From positions 1 through 20,436 of the forward strand of contig JALVEV010000290.1 of the NCBI GenBank assembly GCA_027030605.1: 20,436 bases of DNA. Direction: 5' to 3'. Below the pieces are notes generated by a model. It was not told where the DNA came from, did not search any database, and saw nothing but the letters and a program-made list of their open reading frames with translations. This DNA comes from Campylobacteraceae bacterium. GTDB taxonomy: Bacteria > Campylobacterota > Campylobacteria > Campylobacterales > Sulfurovaceae. Both the position numbers and the translations under genes were made by a program. This document shows, one piece after another, positions 6,953 through 15,457 of the stretch (position 1 is the stretch's first letter; every line of letters begins with the position of its first letter).

Positions 6953-9900
6953 TTACAGTTCATTTTTTAAAATAATGGATGTCATGCTTAAAGTAAGGAG
7001 TATAAGAATAGAGATGCTAAGTAAATTTAGTGTATCGACTGACTTAGAAGTATACTCTGCACAGTTACATGAAGCCTCATCAGTAGCACCTAAAACAGAA
7101 GAAGAGTAGATACCCATATCTTGAGTATTGTCATTATGAGTTAGATTAATATTAGCAATCTGTCCTTGACTGTTAGCATTAGAATCTAAACTATTGTCTG
7201 AACCTTGATTAGCAGAGGTGATATGGTAGTTATTAGGTAGATTAGAGAACTCAATACAGTAACTTCCTGCTAATAGATTAGTAAATTGATAATAGCCATT
7301 ACTATTGGTAGTTGTGTGTATAGTAGAGCTTCCACTACATGTTGCGTTGTTGTATAGATTTACTACTATACCATTAATACCTGTCTCATTAGAATCTTGA
7401 ATACCATCTCTATTGCTATCAATCCACACTCTATCTCCTAGTGTATAGCGATTAGATAATACAACAGAATTATTATGATACAGACCCATATCTTGAGTAT
7501 TGTCATTATGAGTTAGATTAATATTGGTAATTTCTCCTTGACTATTGGCATCAGAGTCTATACTATTATCTGAACTTTGATTTGTTGAACTAATACGATA
7601 GTTATTTGGTAAGTTCGAAAATTTAATACAGTAAGCCCTTGCTGTTAGATTTGTAAACTGGTAAATACCATTACTATCGGTAGTTGTTTGTGCAATATAT
7701 CTACCTTCACATGTTGCATTATTATAGAGATTTACTGTTATGTTACCAACTCCTCTTGTCTCATTAGCATCTTGAATACCATCTCTGTTGCTATCGATCC
7801 ATACTCTATCTCCTAGTGTATAGAGATTAGATAATATCACAGAACTATCATAGTATAGACCCATATCTTGAGTATTATCATTATGAGTTAGATTAATATT
7901 GGTAATTTCTCCTTGACTATTTACATCAGAATCCAAGCTGTTATCTGGACCTTGATTATTTAAGCTAATATAGTAGTTATTTGGTAAGTTCAAAAATTTA
8001 ATACAGTAAGTACCTGCTACTAGGTTTGTAAATTGGTAGCTACCATTACTATCGGTAGTTGTTTGTGTATAATAGCCACCTTGACATGTTGCATTATTAT
8101 AGAGATTTACTCTTACTCCACTAACTCCTCTTGTCTCATTAGCATCTTGAATACCATCTCTGTTACTATCGATCCATACTCTATCTCCTAGTGTATAGAA
8201 TGATAAAGGTTTAAACCCAATATCAAAGCTATGATTATTATGTCCAGCTATAGGAATATTTAACTCTTTTATGACTACTTTAGCACTATTATTATTTAGA
8301 ACACCATTACTATCATTAAGACTTTTATCTACTCCTTCTCCTAGATTAACTTGAGTAAGCTCTCTTCCATTTAATATACTTTGTCTAGAATTTCCAGAGA
8401 TATTTGGGATATTAATATAGCAATGGTTAGGATTATTTTCTTCTAAATCATTAACAGCATATTTATGACTTGCTGTTGAGATATTATTTGGGTTATTACT
8501 AAAGAGGTAGTTCCCATTATTATCTGTAATAGCTTTATAGATGGTGTTATCACAAATTAGAGATATATGCAGACCTTTAATGCCTGTTTCATTTGCATCT
8601 TGAATACCATTTGCATTGTCATCAAACCAAACTCTATCACCTATTTCAATAGGTGCAGTATCAGTGATTAGTTCAATGTCTCCCATTCCATTTGCTTTCC
8701 AACTTAAACCATTACCTTTGGTCATTGCTGTAGCATACCAGTTATCGATAGAACCATTATTTAGATTGAAGGTATGAACACCTTGAGAGTCCCAATGAAC
8801 CCTTTTATCACCTGTAGGATTTTCAGGATGAGGGTCAATAACTGTTGCTAATAGCTGGTCACTTCCTTTTAAAATAGCCAAAGCTCCATTAGATGACTCA
8901 TGAGCTCCACCTACTCCAAAATCATTAAAAAATTCATGAATAGGTGTAGGAGGAGTTGTGTAACTAAATGCTGGATTTGGTGAATAGTTAGTTAAACAAT
9001 TATTTGTACCCTCCAGACTATATATACCATTTTGATAACATACTTTTAATAACTCTCCTGCAACAAAAGCAACTTCATCTGTACTATTTGCATCTAATAT
9101 AGCAGGGTAGTTAAATACAGCTGATTGAGCAGCATGTCTATCTAAAAAAGATAAATAGATATTGTTATGTTTATCAAATTCAATATCACTTAAAATAGGT
9201 TCTGCATAGTAGTGGAATATGGAACGATTATCATCTACATAGTTATCTTCCCATGGGTGCCAACCTCGAAGCTCTTTTGAGTAGTTTAGGTCAAAAGAGA
9301 ACACTTGTTCAAATCCGTTCTCTGGATGGGCTAAATTGAACTTTAAGACAGATGCAGATAAATCATCTTTTGACTTAGATGTACTAGCATCACAAATAGT
9401 ACCTAAATAACCTGCCCCCTCATGTATCTTTAATGCCCATGGTCTAAGTTCGCCATTTTTACAAGTAGGAACATTTACTAGATTTTCAATTAAGTATTGA
9501 TTGATAGTTCTATTTGACGATAGAAGAGTAGTTGTATCTTTAGATATATCAATAGATATAAGTCCTTTTTGGTGTAGATTAACTAACCAAAGTGTACGGT
9601 TATTTTCATCTATGTCAATTCCACCATAAGAGATTTTACCTACTTTAGCATAAGCATCAAAATCTACATTTGGAGTGGTTGGAGAGTCGGGTAGGGTATA
9701 ATTTGAGTTAGTTGTTCTATCTATACTACCTAAGTCGATTGCTATATTGCTGTTTGAAGGAGTATCTCCTTGAATAGAAAAGTTTTCAACTTTATTATCG
9801 TTGGTACTATTGTTAGAGTAATCTACAATATAGATTGTTGAGGGATTCTCTTTAAATCCAATATGACGTTGAAGCATACTAGATACAAATAGACGTTTTT

Positions 9901-10504
9901 TATTTTTTTGATACGCTTTTCCCCAAATCGAACCGAGTACATTTTTGCTAATTGTAAAAAGAGGTTTTGGACCAGTTCCTGGTTGAGCATGTAATCCAAT
10001 TGCAGGGATACTAACTGTAGAATAGTTACTGTTCATCCCTGTCGAGTCATATTTAATAAATTGAAGACTTTGTAAATCACTACCCATATAAGTACCATTT
10101 TGTTGAATATTACTGACATAAATAGGATTTGTAGTTGCTGAGTAATCATCTGGATTATAGAGAGCGAAACTAATATTATTCTCTCCATTTTTAACAAATT
10201 GAACACTATTATGTAAACCAAAACTCTCTTGCAAATAGCTTGGAATATTTGAAAATTCAATTCTAGAATCTTGTGTTACATTTAAGTTCCATGTACCATT
10301 ACTGTCTGTAGTAGTACTAATATTATCTGGGTAGGCAGTTATCTTTATATTCGCTACCCCTAATTCATTTAAATCTTTTTGACCATAAGTGTTGAGTTCT
10401 AGTGTACCCCCAATATTTCTTACTGGCAAGTCCTGAAACACTTGACCACCTATTTCCGCAAATAATAATGTATTTAGTAAAAGTAATAAAACTAATTTTA
10501 ACAT
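6953..10504 (-). CDS. Large secreted SdrD-repeat surface protein with C-terminal sorting-like signal
   Basis: An 1183-residue protein in the EPS locus. It has a signal peptide (hydrophobic 2-15, likely cleavage after Ala16), then a Cna-B/SdrD-like domain (about 17-110). A central region (about 110-615) has propeller-like phrases such as GGIDIDENNRTLWLV and LSDIEFDKHNNIYLSFLDRH. A first SdrD module starts at Ile619 (IEIGDRVWFDDNANGIQD). Three modules of exactly 125 residues then start at Tyr770, Tyr895 and Tyr1020, the last cut short near residue 1133. Each has a DxNxDGIQD loop typical of Ca-binding SdrD modules. The end has Cys1146-Asn-Cys1148, a hydrophobic helix (about 1159-1179) and the tail KNEL, which looks like a sorting or anchoring signal. 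The ATG has an AAAGGAG site (10512-10518). Likely a Ca-stiffened cell-surface stalk or adhesin linked to the EPS; the function is unproven. Confidence 0.88.
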   Translation of the reverse strand: MLKLVLLLLLNTLLFAEIGGQVFQDLPVRNIGGTLELNTYGQKDLNELGVANIKITAYPDNISTTTDSNGTWNLNVTQDSRIEFSNIPSYLQESFGLHNSVQFVKNGENNISFALYNPDDYSATTNPIYVSNIQQNGTYMGSDLQSLQFIKYDSTGMNSNYSTVSIPAIGLHAQPGTGPKPLFTISKNVLGSIWGKAYQKNKKRLFVSSMLQRHIGFKENPSTIYIVDYSNNSTNDNKVENFSIQGDTPSNSNIAIDLGSIDRTTNSNYTLPDSPTTPNVDFDAYAKVGKISYGGIDIDENNRTLWLVNLHQKGLISIDISKDTTTLLSSNRTINQYLIENLVNVPTCKNGELRPWALKIHEGAGYLGTICDASTSKSKDDLSASVLKFNLAHPENGFEQVFSFDLNYSKELRGWHPWEDNYVDDNRSIFHYYAEPILSDIEFDKHNNIYLSFLDRHAAQSAVFNYPAILDANSTDEVAFVAGELLKVCYQNGIYSLEGTNNCLTNYSPNPAFSYTTPPTPIHEFFNDFGVGGAHESSNGALAILKGSDQLLATVIDPHPENPTGDKRVHWDSQGVHTFNLNNGSIDNWYATAMTKGNGLSWKANGMGDIELITDTAPIEIGDRVWFDDNANGIQDANETGIKGLHISLICDNTIYKAITDNNGNYLFSNNPNNISTASHKYAVNDLEENNPNHCYINIPNISGNSRQSILNGRELTQVNLGEGVDKSLNDSNGVLNNNSAKVVIKELNIPIAGHNNHSFDIGFKPLSFYTLGDRVWIDSNRDGIQDANETRGVSGVRVNLYNNATCQGGYYTQTTTDSNGSYQFTNLVAGTYCIKFLNLPNNYYISLNNQGPDNSLDSDVNSQGEITNINLTHNDNTQDMGLYYDSSVILSNLYTLGDRVWIDSNRDGIQDANETRGVGNITVNLYNNATCEGRYIAQTTTDSNGIYQFTNLTARAYCIKFSNLPNNYRISSTNQSSDNSIDSDANSQGEITNINLTHNDNTQDMGLYHNNSVVLSNRYTLGDRVWIDSNRDGIQDSNETGINGIVVNLYNNATCSGSSTIHTTTNSNGYYQFTNLLAGSYCIEFSNLPNNYHITSANQGSDNSLDSNANSQGQIANINLTHNDNTQDMGIYSSSVLGATDEASCNCAEYTSKSVDTLNLLSISILILLTLSMTSIILKNEL
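7106..8197 (-). repeat. 375-bp tandem repeat array (2.9 copies) encoding SdrD modules
   Basis: In minus-strand order the copies are 8197-7823, 7822-7448 and a shortened 7447-7106. Anchors such as ctatctccta recur at 7431, 7806 and 8181, exactly 375 bp apart. Long stretches, for instance around the GDRVWIDSNRDGIQD and HNDNTQDMG codons, are almost identical at the DNA level, while the middles of the copies differ at scattered positions. This suggests fairly recent duplication or ongoing gene conversion, and copy number could change by recombination. Confidence 0.95.
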
Positions 10505-10511
10505 AAATAAA

Positions 10512-10537
10512 CTCCTTTTGTTTTATTATGAATTATA
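10512..10537 (-). promoter_or_regulatory. Promoter -10 and ribosome site of the SdrD-repeat gene
   Basis: Reading the minus strand, TATAAT lies at 10537-10532 and a strong AAAGGAG ribosome site at 10518-10512, 7 nt before the ATG. No good -35 is seen. Further upstream is a perfect ACATT/AATGT dyad at 10569-10582, centred about 40 nt upstream of the -10, which could be a regulator site. The 225-bp gap after cpsB holds nothing else that I recognise. Confidence 0.45.
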
Positions 10538-10729
10538 CATAATTTAAATTATTATTTAATTTAAAAAAACATTTATTAATGTAAAATAACGTTTATACTC
10601 TATTTTTAACATAAAATGTGTGTAAAATTAGCTACTTTTATCAATAGAAGATAGGATATTATGATTTAAGTATCAAATTATATTTTTGTGGAAGTTTAAA
10701 AAGAAAGGAAAAAATTAATTTTCTTTAAT

Positions 10730-11461
10730 TTAAAAGTTATTTTTTATAATATTTCGTTTTAGCATTTTTTGACAGGTTCTACTTTTTAAAAAATGCTCAA
10801 GTCTTCTAAGGTCTCGCATTCTATGTGCATCACTTCCAATAAAATCAACAAGCCCATGTTTCATTAATTGATGTGCCATATTAGCAGTCGATTTAGAGTG
10901 ATTATAGAGAGATTTAGCATTAACTTGAAAAAGAACACCTAAGGTTTTCAATTGTTTATATGCTTCTATATCATTGTTTAAATAGCGATAACGTTCTGGA
11001 TGAGCTAGAACAGGTATATACCCTTTCTTTAATAGAGTATAAATAACCTCCTCTAGAACAATGGGTTTGGTTATATAGTCTGTTTCAAAGAGGACATAGT
11101 GTTTCATAAATGTTAATAGGTTTCCATCTTCTATTAAATTTAAAAAATGGATATCAAGATAGTACTCTGCTCCAGCTTCTAATTCAATATCAATCTCTTC
11201 ATCTTTAAGGGCTTCTTGAACACTATAAAGTTTTTCAGAAATAATCTCTCTATTATTAGGGTAGTAGTCGCTAATAATATGAGGAGTTGTTATGAGTTTA
11301 GTATACCCCAAGAGGTGAAACTGTTTAATAAGGTCTAGAGACTCTTTTAAGGTTTGTGCTCCATCATCTATGCCTGGAAGTAGATGAGAGTGAATATCAA
11401 CCTTAAAAGGGTTAACTTCTGCTTTATAGGATTTTGGTTTAAAGAGAGATTCAAAAAACAT
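10730..11461 (-). CDS. CpsB/CapC-type PHP-domain tyrosine phosphatase
   Basis: A 243-residue metal-dependent phosphatase of the PHP (polymerase and histidinol phosphatase) family, CpsB/YwqE type. The metal-binding motifs are in place: VDIHSHLLPGIDDG with His24 and His26, TTPHI about residue 60, AHPERY at 153-158 and GSDAHR at 209-214. In characterised CpsB proteins three metal ions support removal of phosphate from the tyrosine tail of the partner autokinase, controlling polymer length and export. Its ATG overlaps the autokinase stop by 1 nt (TAATG), so the pair is translated together. No signal peptide is seen; it should be cytoplasmic. A PHP-type phosphatase is the Gram-positive partner style; E. 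coli uses the unrelated Wzb. Confidence 0.92.
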   Translation of the reverse strand: MFFESLFKPKSYKAEVNPFKVDIHSHLLPGIDDGAQTLKESLDLIKQFHLLGYTKLITTPHIISDYYPNNREIISEKLYSVQEALKDEEIDIELEAGAEYYLDIHFLNLIEDGNLLTFMKHYVLFETDYITKPIVLEEVIYTLLKKGYIPVLAHPERYRYLNNDIEAYKQLKTLGVLFQVNAKSLYNHSKSTANMAHQLMKHGLVDFIGSDAHRMRDLRRLEHFLKSRTCQKMLKRNIIKNNF

Positions 11462-13797
11462 TATTCATACTCATAGCTATATCCATAGCCATACTCCCCA
11501 TCTTTGTCTTTAGATGCATTAAGAATTAAGCCAACATTTTTAAATTGATGTTTCTCGATTATTAACTCTAATGTTTGAATAAACTCTTTTTTTGCATAAT
11601 CCTCTCTAATAATAATTAAGTTTAAATCACTATATTGCATAAGTGTTTTAGTGTCACTAACAATACCTATTGGTGCTGTATCAATAATAATATATTCATA
11701 CTCTTCTCGAACTTTATTAAGAAGAGCAGGTAACTGTTTCGAGAGGACAAGTTCAGAGGGATTAGATGGAATTGGTCCAGAAGGTATAATATCTAAATTA
11801 GCAAACTCTGTTGCATAAATAATCTCCTCTAAGCTACACTCTCCATTTAAAAAATTACTAATTCCTTGGTCATTTGATAGAGCAAAAAACTTATGAAGAC
11901 TTGGTTTTCTAAGGTCAAGGTTAATTAAAAGAGTTTTATATTTAGCCATCTCTAAAATAGTTGCTAAATTAGAGGAAATAGTACTTTTTCCTTCATTAGC
12001 AACAGTAGAAGTGATTAATATTACTGTACCCTGAGACTCTTGACTTTTTAATTGAAGATTTGTTCGTAAGGTTCTAAATGCTTCTGTAAATGGTGATTTT
12101 GCAACTTGATGAACATGTATACTATTCTTTTTTTGTTTTTGATAAGGAATTGTTCCATAAATCGGTAGCAGAGTTTGCTCCTCTATATCTGTTTTATTTT
12201 TAATATAAGCATGTCTTGAATTTCTGAAAAAAGCTAATAGAGAACCTAAAATGAAACCAAATATAGCTCCTAGTAATATAATAAAAGTACGTTTAGGTTT
12301 AATAGGTCTATTTGTAGTATAGGCAGGGTCAATAATTTGATAGTTAGAGAAGGTTGCTAACTGTAAAATTTTATTTTCAGCTTGTTTTTTTAAGAGATAC
12401 TCATACATTTTAGATTTAACTTCATAGTTTCTCTTAATATTAACCAACTCCCTCTCTTTTGATGGAAGGGATTTCATATCTTCTTCATAAGTCTGTTTAC
12501 GTTTTAGTAAGCTATTGTTTTCATACTCAATATCTTGACGAAGACTACCAAGGTTATAGATAATTTTATTGTGAAATGATGAAATTTGTTTACGCAGTAC
12601 TTTTAATTTTGGATACTCATCAGTATACTCTTGAGTTAAAGTCTGCTCTTCTAATTGAGCATTTTGTAATTTAGTAATTAAGTTTAAAGTACTTTGGTCT
12701 CCTAACTTAGAGATAGAGGGTGCTATGGCATCAAGATTATAATTGTTTTTCACGAAATTAATTAAATTTATAATCAATTTCTTTTTTAGTTTATTTTCAG
12801 ATATCTCTACCTCAATATCACTAAGCTTTTTAATGTAGAGCCTAGCCTCTTCTGATGGTTTTGCAATGTTTTTAGAGACTTGAAGATCTTCTAATTTTTT
12901 TTCTGATTGTTTGAGTTCATCTTTTATATTATTTAGCTCTTTTACAATAAAGTTTAAGGTTCTAGCATTTTGTCTATTTTTACTTTCAATACTATATTTG
13001 ATAAAACTTTTTGTTAATGCATCAATATATAAACTTGCTCGTTTAGGAATAGTATCTTCAAATGAAATTTTAATAAGGGAGGTATCTTTTTGTAGTTGAG
13101 AAACGTTGAGTTTATTTCGTATGAACGTTTCAAAAATGTGTCTTGTATCTGTACCATTGAGTGTAAAAGATATAGGTTCTGAAATGTTTGATTTTTTATG
13201 GATAATAATTTCCATATATTGATTTTTAATGATTTTATTAAATTGATTATTTTCAATAGTTTTGAAAACAAATCCTTCTTTTTTGAAAATCATTTTTTTG
13301 AGTTTTTCTTTATATGAGCGTTGATAACTAAGTGTAAAACCTTTTTTAGTAGGTGTTAAAGTAATTTTTTTTCCTAAAATTTTAGGGTTTAAAATTTTAA
13401 TCTGTTCCACTTTTATAGGTGCATCATCTTGAAACAACTCTACTGTTCTATGATTCTTTTTTTTAAAGTATTGTATACTAAAATCTACAGCTTGTAATGC
13501 CATTTTATTAATTTTATAAGTTTTTAGAAGCGTAATCTCTTCTTTAACATTTTTTGCATTATCTGTAGAGGTTACACTATTTACAATATCATCAGTTTTT
13601 GATTTCTGATGAGATTTTACCTTTAGAATAGAGTACGATTGATAGATAGAAGGTTTCTGATAAGCGTACATATATGCCAATATCGTGGTTAGCATAGTTA
13701 TAAAAAGAATTGACCATTTATAGTTTTTTAAGACTTTTAAAATATCAATAATTGTTAACTCTTTTTTTACTAAATTGGTAGAGTTTGTTGAGTGCAT
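11461..13797 (-). CDS. Wzc-like polysaccharide co-polymerase and tyrosine autokinase
   Basis: A 778-residue inner-membrane protein fusing a Wzz/GumC chain-length domain to a BY-kinase, the proteobacterial one-polypeptide form. TM1 is at about residues 29-46, a long periplasmic part with coiled-coil stretches (about 280-480) follows, and a Pro-rich NRPIKPKR precedes TM2 (about 505-525). The kinase has Walker A (ANEGKSTISSN, about 598-608), Walker A' (LLINLDLRKP, about 620) and Walker B (YIIIDTAPIG, about 704). The tail GEYGYGYSYEYE has five tyrosines, the expected autophosphorylation cluster. It should set polymer length and drive export with the Wza-like protein. It starts 16 nt after that gene's stop, and its stop overlaps the phosphatase ATG. 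Confidence 0.93.
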   Translation of the reverse strand: MHSTNSTNLVKKELTIIDILKVLKNYKWSILFITMLTTILAYMYAYQKPSIYQSYSILKVKSHQKSKTDDIVNSVTSTDNAKNVKEEITLLKTYKINKMALQAVDFSIQYFKKKNHRTVELFQDDAPIKVEQIKILNPKILGKKITLTPTKKGFTLSYQRSYKEKLKKMIFKKEGFVFKTIENNQFNKIIKNQYMEIIIHKKSNISEPISFTLNGTDTRHIFETFIRNKLNVSQLQKDTSLIKISFEDTIPKRASLYIDALTKSFIKYSIESKNRQNARTLNFIVKELNNIKDELKQSEKKLEDLQVSKNIAKPSEEARLYIKKLSDIEVEISENKLKKKLIINLINFVKNNYNLDAIAPSISKLGDQSTLNLITKLQNAQLEEQTLTQEYTDEYPKLKVLRKQISSFHNKIIYNLGSLRQDIEYENNSLLKRKQTYEEDMKSLPSKERELVNIKRNYEVKSKMYEYLLKKQAENKILQLATFSNYQIIDPAYTTNRPIKPKRTFIILLGAIFGFILGSLLAFFRNSRHAYIKNKTDIEEQTLLPIYGTIPYQKQKKNSIHVHQVAKSPFTEAFRTLRTNLQLKSQESQGTVILITSTVANEGKSTISSNLATILEMAKYKTLLINLDLRKPSLHKFFALSNDQGISNFLNGECSLEEIIYATEFANLDIIPSGPIPSNPSELVLSKQLPALLNKVREEYEYIIIDTAPIGIVSDTKTLMQYSDLNLIIIREDYAKKEFIQTLELIIEKHQFKNVGLILNASKDKDGEYGYGYSYEYE

Positions 13798-13813
13798 TAA
13801 TTATCCTCTTTAG

Positions 13814-14554
13814 TTAGTTTGACAAAAACTTAATATTAACAAATGGTTGAAGAATATTGCTAATGAGTCTAAAGACAGGACTAATTTCATTAACTTGTGT
13901 ATTGAATGCCTTCATTCCATTTGGCATGACATAGACAATATCATTAGGTTTAATCATCAGGTTAGCAGAGATGATAGAGTGAATATCTGTTAAACTTACT
14001 ATAGTTGAAGTAACTTCTGAATTTCCTGTTTTTCTCATCACTAAAATAGAGTCTCTGTTTGCTTGGTCTGTTAAATCTCCAGCTTTAGCCAATACTTGTA
14101 GTAGGGGTAGCTGTTCATTATCTAGTATAATTTCTCCAGGTGATTTTACTTCTCCTATAACATAAGCTCTTTTATTAATAACCTCTAGATGAATATCAGG
14201 CTTTTTTAAATATACTTTATAAGCTTCTGTTAATGCTGCTTCTGCCTCAGGTTGTGTGAGACCCCCTAGATGAATTTTTTTAATTAGAGGAAGTCGAATA
14301 TCTCCTTTTGAATCTATAAGAAGTCCACGTTCACTCTGTGCATAAGCAGGATTAATTGAACTTAGTTCAGGGTGTTTATAGATAATAATGGAGAGTCTAT
14401 CGTGTGGTTGTATTTTATACTCAAAATCTACATTTTTTAATGTGGTAGTGGTGGTTTTTGATTTTGAAGGATGTGTTTTGTTAAATAGTATGTAGTCATC
14501 TTTTGTACTACAACCAGATAAAGCTATAATGACTGCTAATAAAAAATATTTCAT
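13814..14554 (-). CDS. Wza-like outer-membrane polysaccharide export lipoprotein
   Basis: A 246-residue polysaccharide export protein. The N-terminal LLAVIIALSGC is a lipoprotein signal peptide with lipobox LSGC, so Cys15 would be lipidated. A Poly_export domain (about 45-125, YKIQPHDRLSIIIYKHPEL and GDIRLPLI) is followed by one SLBB domain (about 128-210, RAYVIGEVKSPGEI and VLAKAGDLT). E. coli Wza is about 380 residues, so this is a short form with a single SLBB domain and only about 35 residues after it, possibly one amphipathic helix. It is the first gene of the wza-wzc-cpsB set. A GGAG ribosome site lies about 9 nt before the ATG. The promoter should lie in the 179-bp divergent gap with moaC, but I see no clear -35/-10 pair. 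Confidence 0.92.
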   Translation of the reverse strand: MKYFLLAVIIALSGCSTKDDYILFNKTHPSKSKTTTTTLKNVDFEYKIQPHDRLSIIIYKHPELSSINPAYAQSERGLLIDSKGDIRLPLIKKIHLGGLTQPEAEAALTEAYKVYLKKPDIHLEVINKRAYVIGEVKSPGEIILDNEQLPLLQVLAKAGDLTDQANRDSILVMRKTGNSEVTSTIVSLTDIHSIISANLMIKPNDIVYVMPNGMKAFNTQVNEISPVFRLISNILQPFVNIKFLSN

Positions 14555-14733
14555 CTGTTAATGTCTCCATGAGTTAGGGATATAATAAAAGAATAATAGC
14601 AAAAAATATGTAATAATTTGTTAAAAATTATTTTAAAATTAAAATTACAACTCAAAAAACTCTTTTAATCTAAAATTAGCTGATTTTGGTTAAAATTCAA
14701 ACTGATGTACTAATATTTAAAGAAGGCTATAAG

Positions 14734-15204
14734 ATGAATTTAACACATTTAGATGAGCAAAATAAACCTAAGATGGTTGATGTTTCAGATAAAGATGAGA
14801 CAACACGTGTTGCTGTTGCTTCTGGAATTATAGAGGTAACACCTCAAGCCTATGAAGCAGTAGTAAATAATGCAACCAAAAAGGGTCCAGTTTTGCAAAC
14901 AGCAGTGATTGCTGCGATACAAGGTGCAAAACAGACAAGTACATTAATTCCTATGTGTCATCCACTGCTACTCTCTTCAATTAAAACAGATATTGAGGAG
15001 TTACCTGAACTACCAGGATTTAAATTGACATTGAGTGTAAAATTAAAAGGTAGAACAGGGGTAGAGATGGAAGCATTAACAGGCGTGGGAATTGGTCTTT
15101 TAACGATTTATGATATGTTAAAAGCCATTGATAAAGGAATGATTATTAAAAATATACAATTAGAGAATAAATCAGGAGGAAAATCAGGTGATTTTAGACG
15201 ATAA
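14734..15204 (+). CDS. moaC: Cyclic pyranopterin monophosphate synthase MoaC
   Basis: A 156-residue enzyme of molybdenum cofactor synthesis that converts the MoaA product (3',8-cyclo-GTP) to cyclic pyranopterin monophosphate. Family motifs are clear: LTHLDE at the start, MVDVSDKDETTR, PMCHPLLLS, GRTGVEMEALTGV and YDMLKAIDKGM, with the Lys and Asp active-site residues in the last part. Length matches MoaC (about 160). I chose the ATG at 14734, preceded by AAGAAGG, over an in-frame TTG at 14686 that would add 16 residues absent from the family; a TAAAAT at 14691-14696 may be the -10. The 3' end overlaps the DUF493 gene by 17 bp. Confidence 0.95.
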   Translation: MNLTHLDEQNKPKMVDVSDKDETTRVAVASGIIEVTPQAYEAVVNNATKKGPVLQTAVIAAIQGAKQTSTLIPMCHPLLLSSIKTDIEELPELPGFKLTLSVKLKGRTGVEMEALTGVGIGLLTIYDMLKAIDKGMIIKNIQLENKSGGKSGDFRR

Positions 15205-15457
15205 ATGTAGCGAACGACCAGAGATTGAGTACCCATGTGAATGGGGGTATAAAATTATAGGAAGAGATAAAGATTCATTAGAAGCAGTCATTGGTGAAGT
15301 TATGGGTGAAAGAGAGTACACTCAGCGAGATGGAAATAGCTCCAGTAAAGGCAATTTTCATTCACTCAACATGAGGTGTCAAGTTGAATCAGAAGAGGAC
15401 AGAAATAGTATCTTTAAAGCTTTTCAAGACCATTCTGATGTGAAAATGGTTATGTAA
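15188..15457 (+). CDS. DUF493 family protein (HP0495/YbeD-like)
   Basis: An 89-residue small protein of the DUF493 family (YbeD in E. coli, HP0495 in Helicobacter), with a ferredoxin-like ACT-type fold in known structures. Typical features are EYPCEWGYKIIGRD near the N-terminus and the central GNFHSLNMRCQVESEEDRNSIF. The start is GTG at 15188: an AGGAGG site at 15174-15179 is ideally spaced and no ATG is available nearby. It overlaps moaC by 17 bp, so the two are coupled. The molecular role is not established; family members are suggested to be small regulatory proteins. Its 3' end overlaps the oppositely oriented PqiA-like gene by 8 bp. Confidence 0.9.
   Translation: MILDDKCSERPEIEYPCEWGYKIIGRDKDSLEAVIGEVMGEREYTQRDGNSSSKGNFHSLNMRCQVESEEDRNSIFKAFQDHSDVKMVM

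Noticed and set aside
10712..10731. AAATTAA/TTAATTT hairpin as terminator of the cpsB-like gene
   Set aside because: The 7-bp stem has only A-T pairs and overlaps the stop codon; in such AT-rich DNA it is not convincing.
14686..14733. In-frame TTG that would extend MoaC by 16 residues
   Set aside because: The extra residues do not match MoaC, and the ATG at 14734 has a ribosome site and gives the usual family length and N-terminus.
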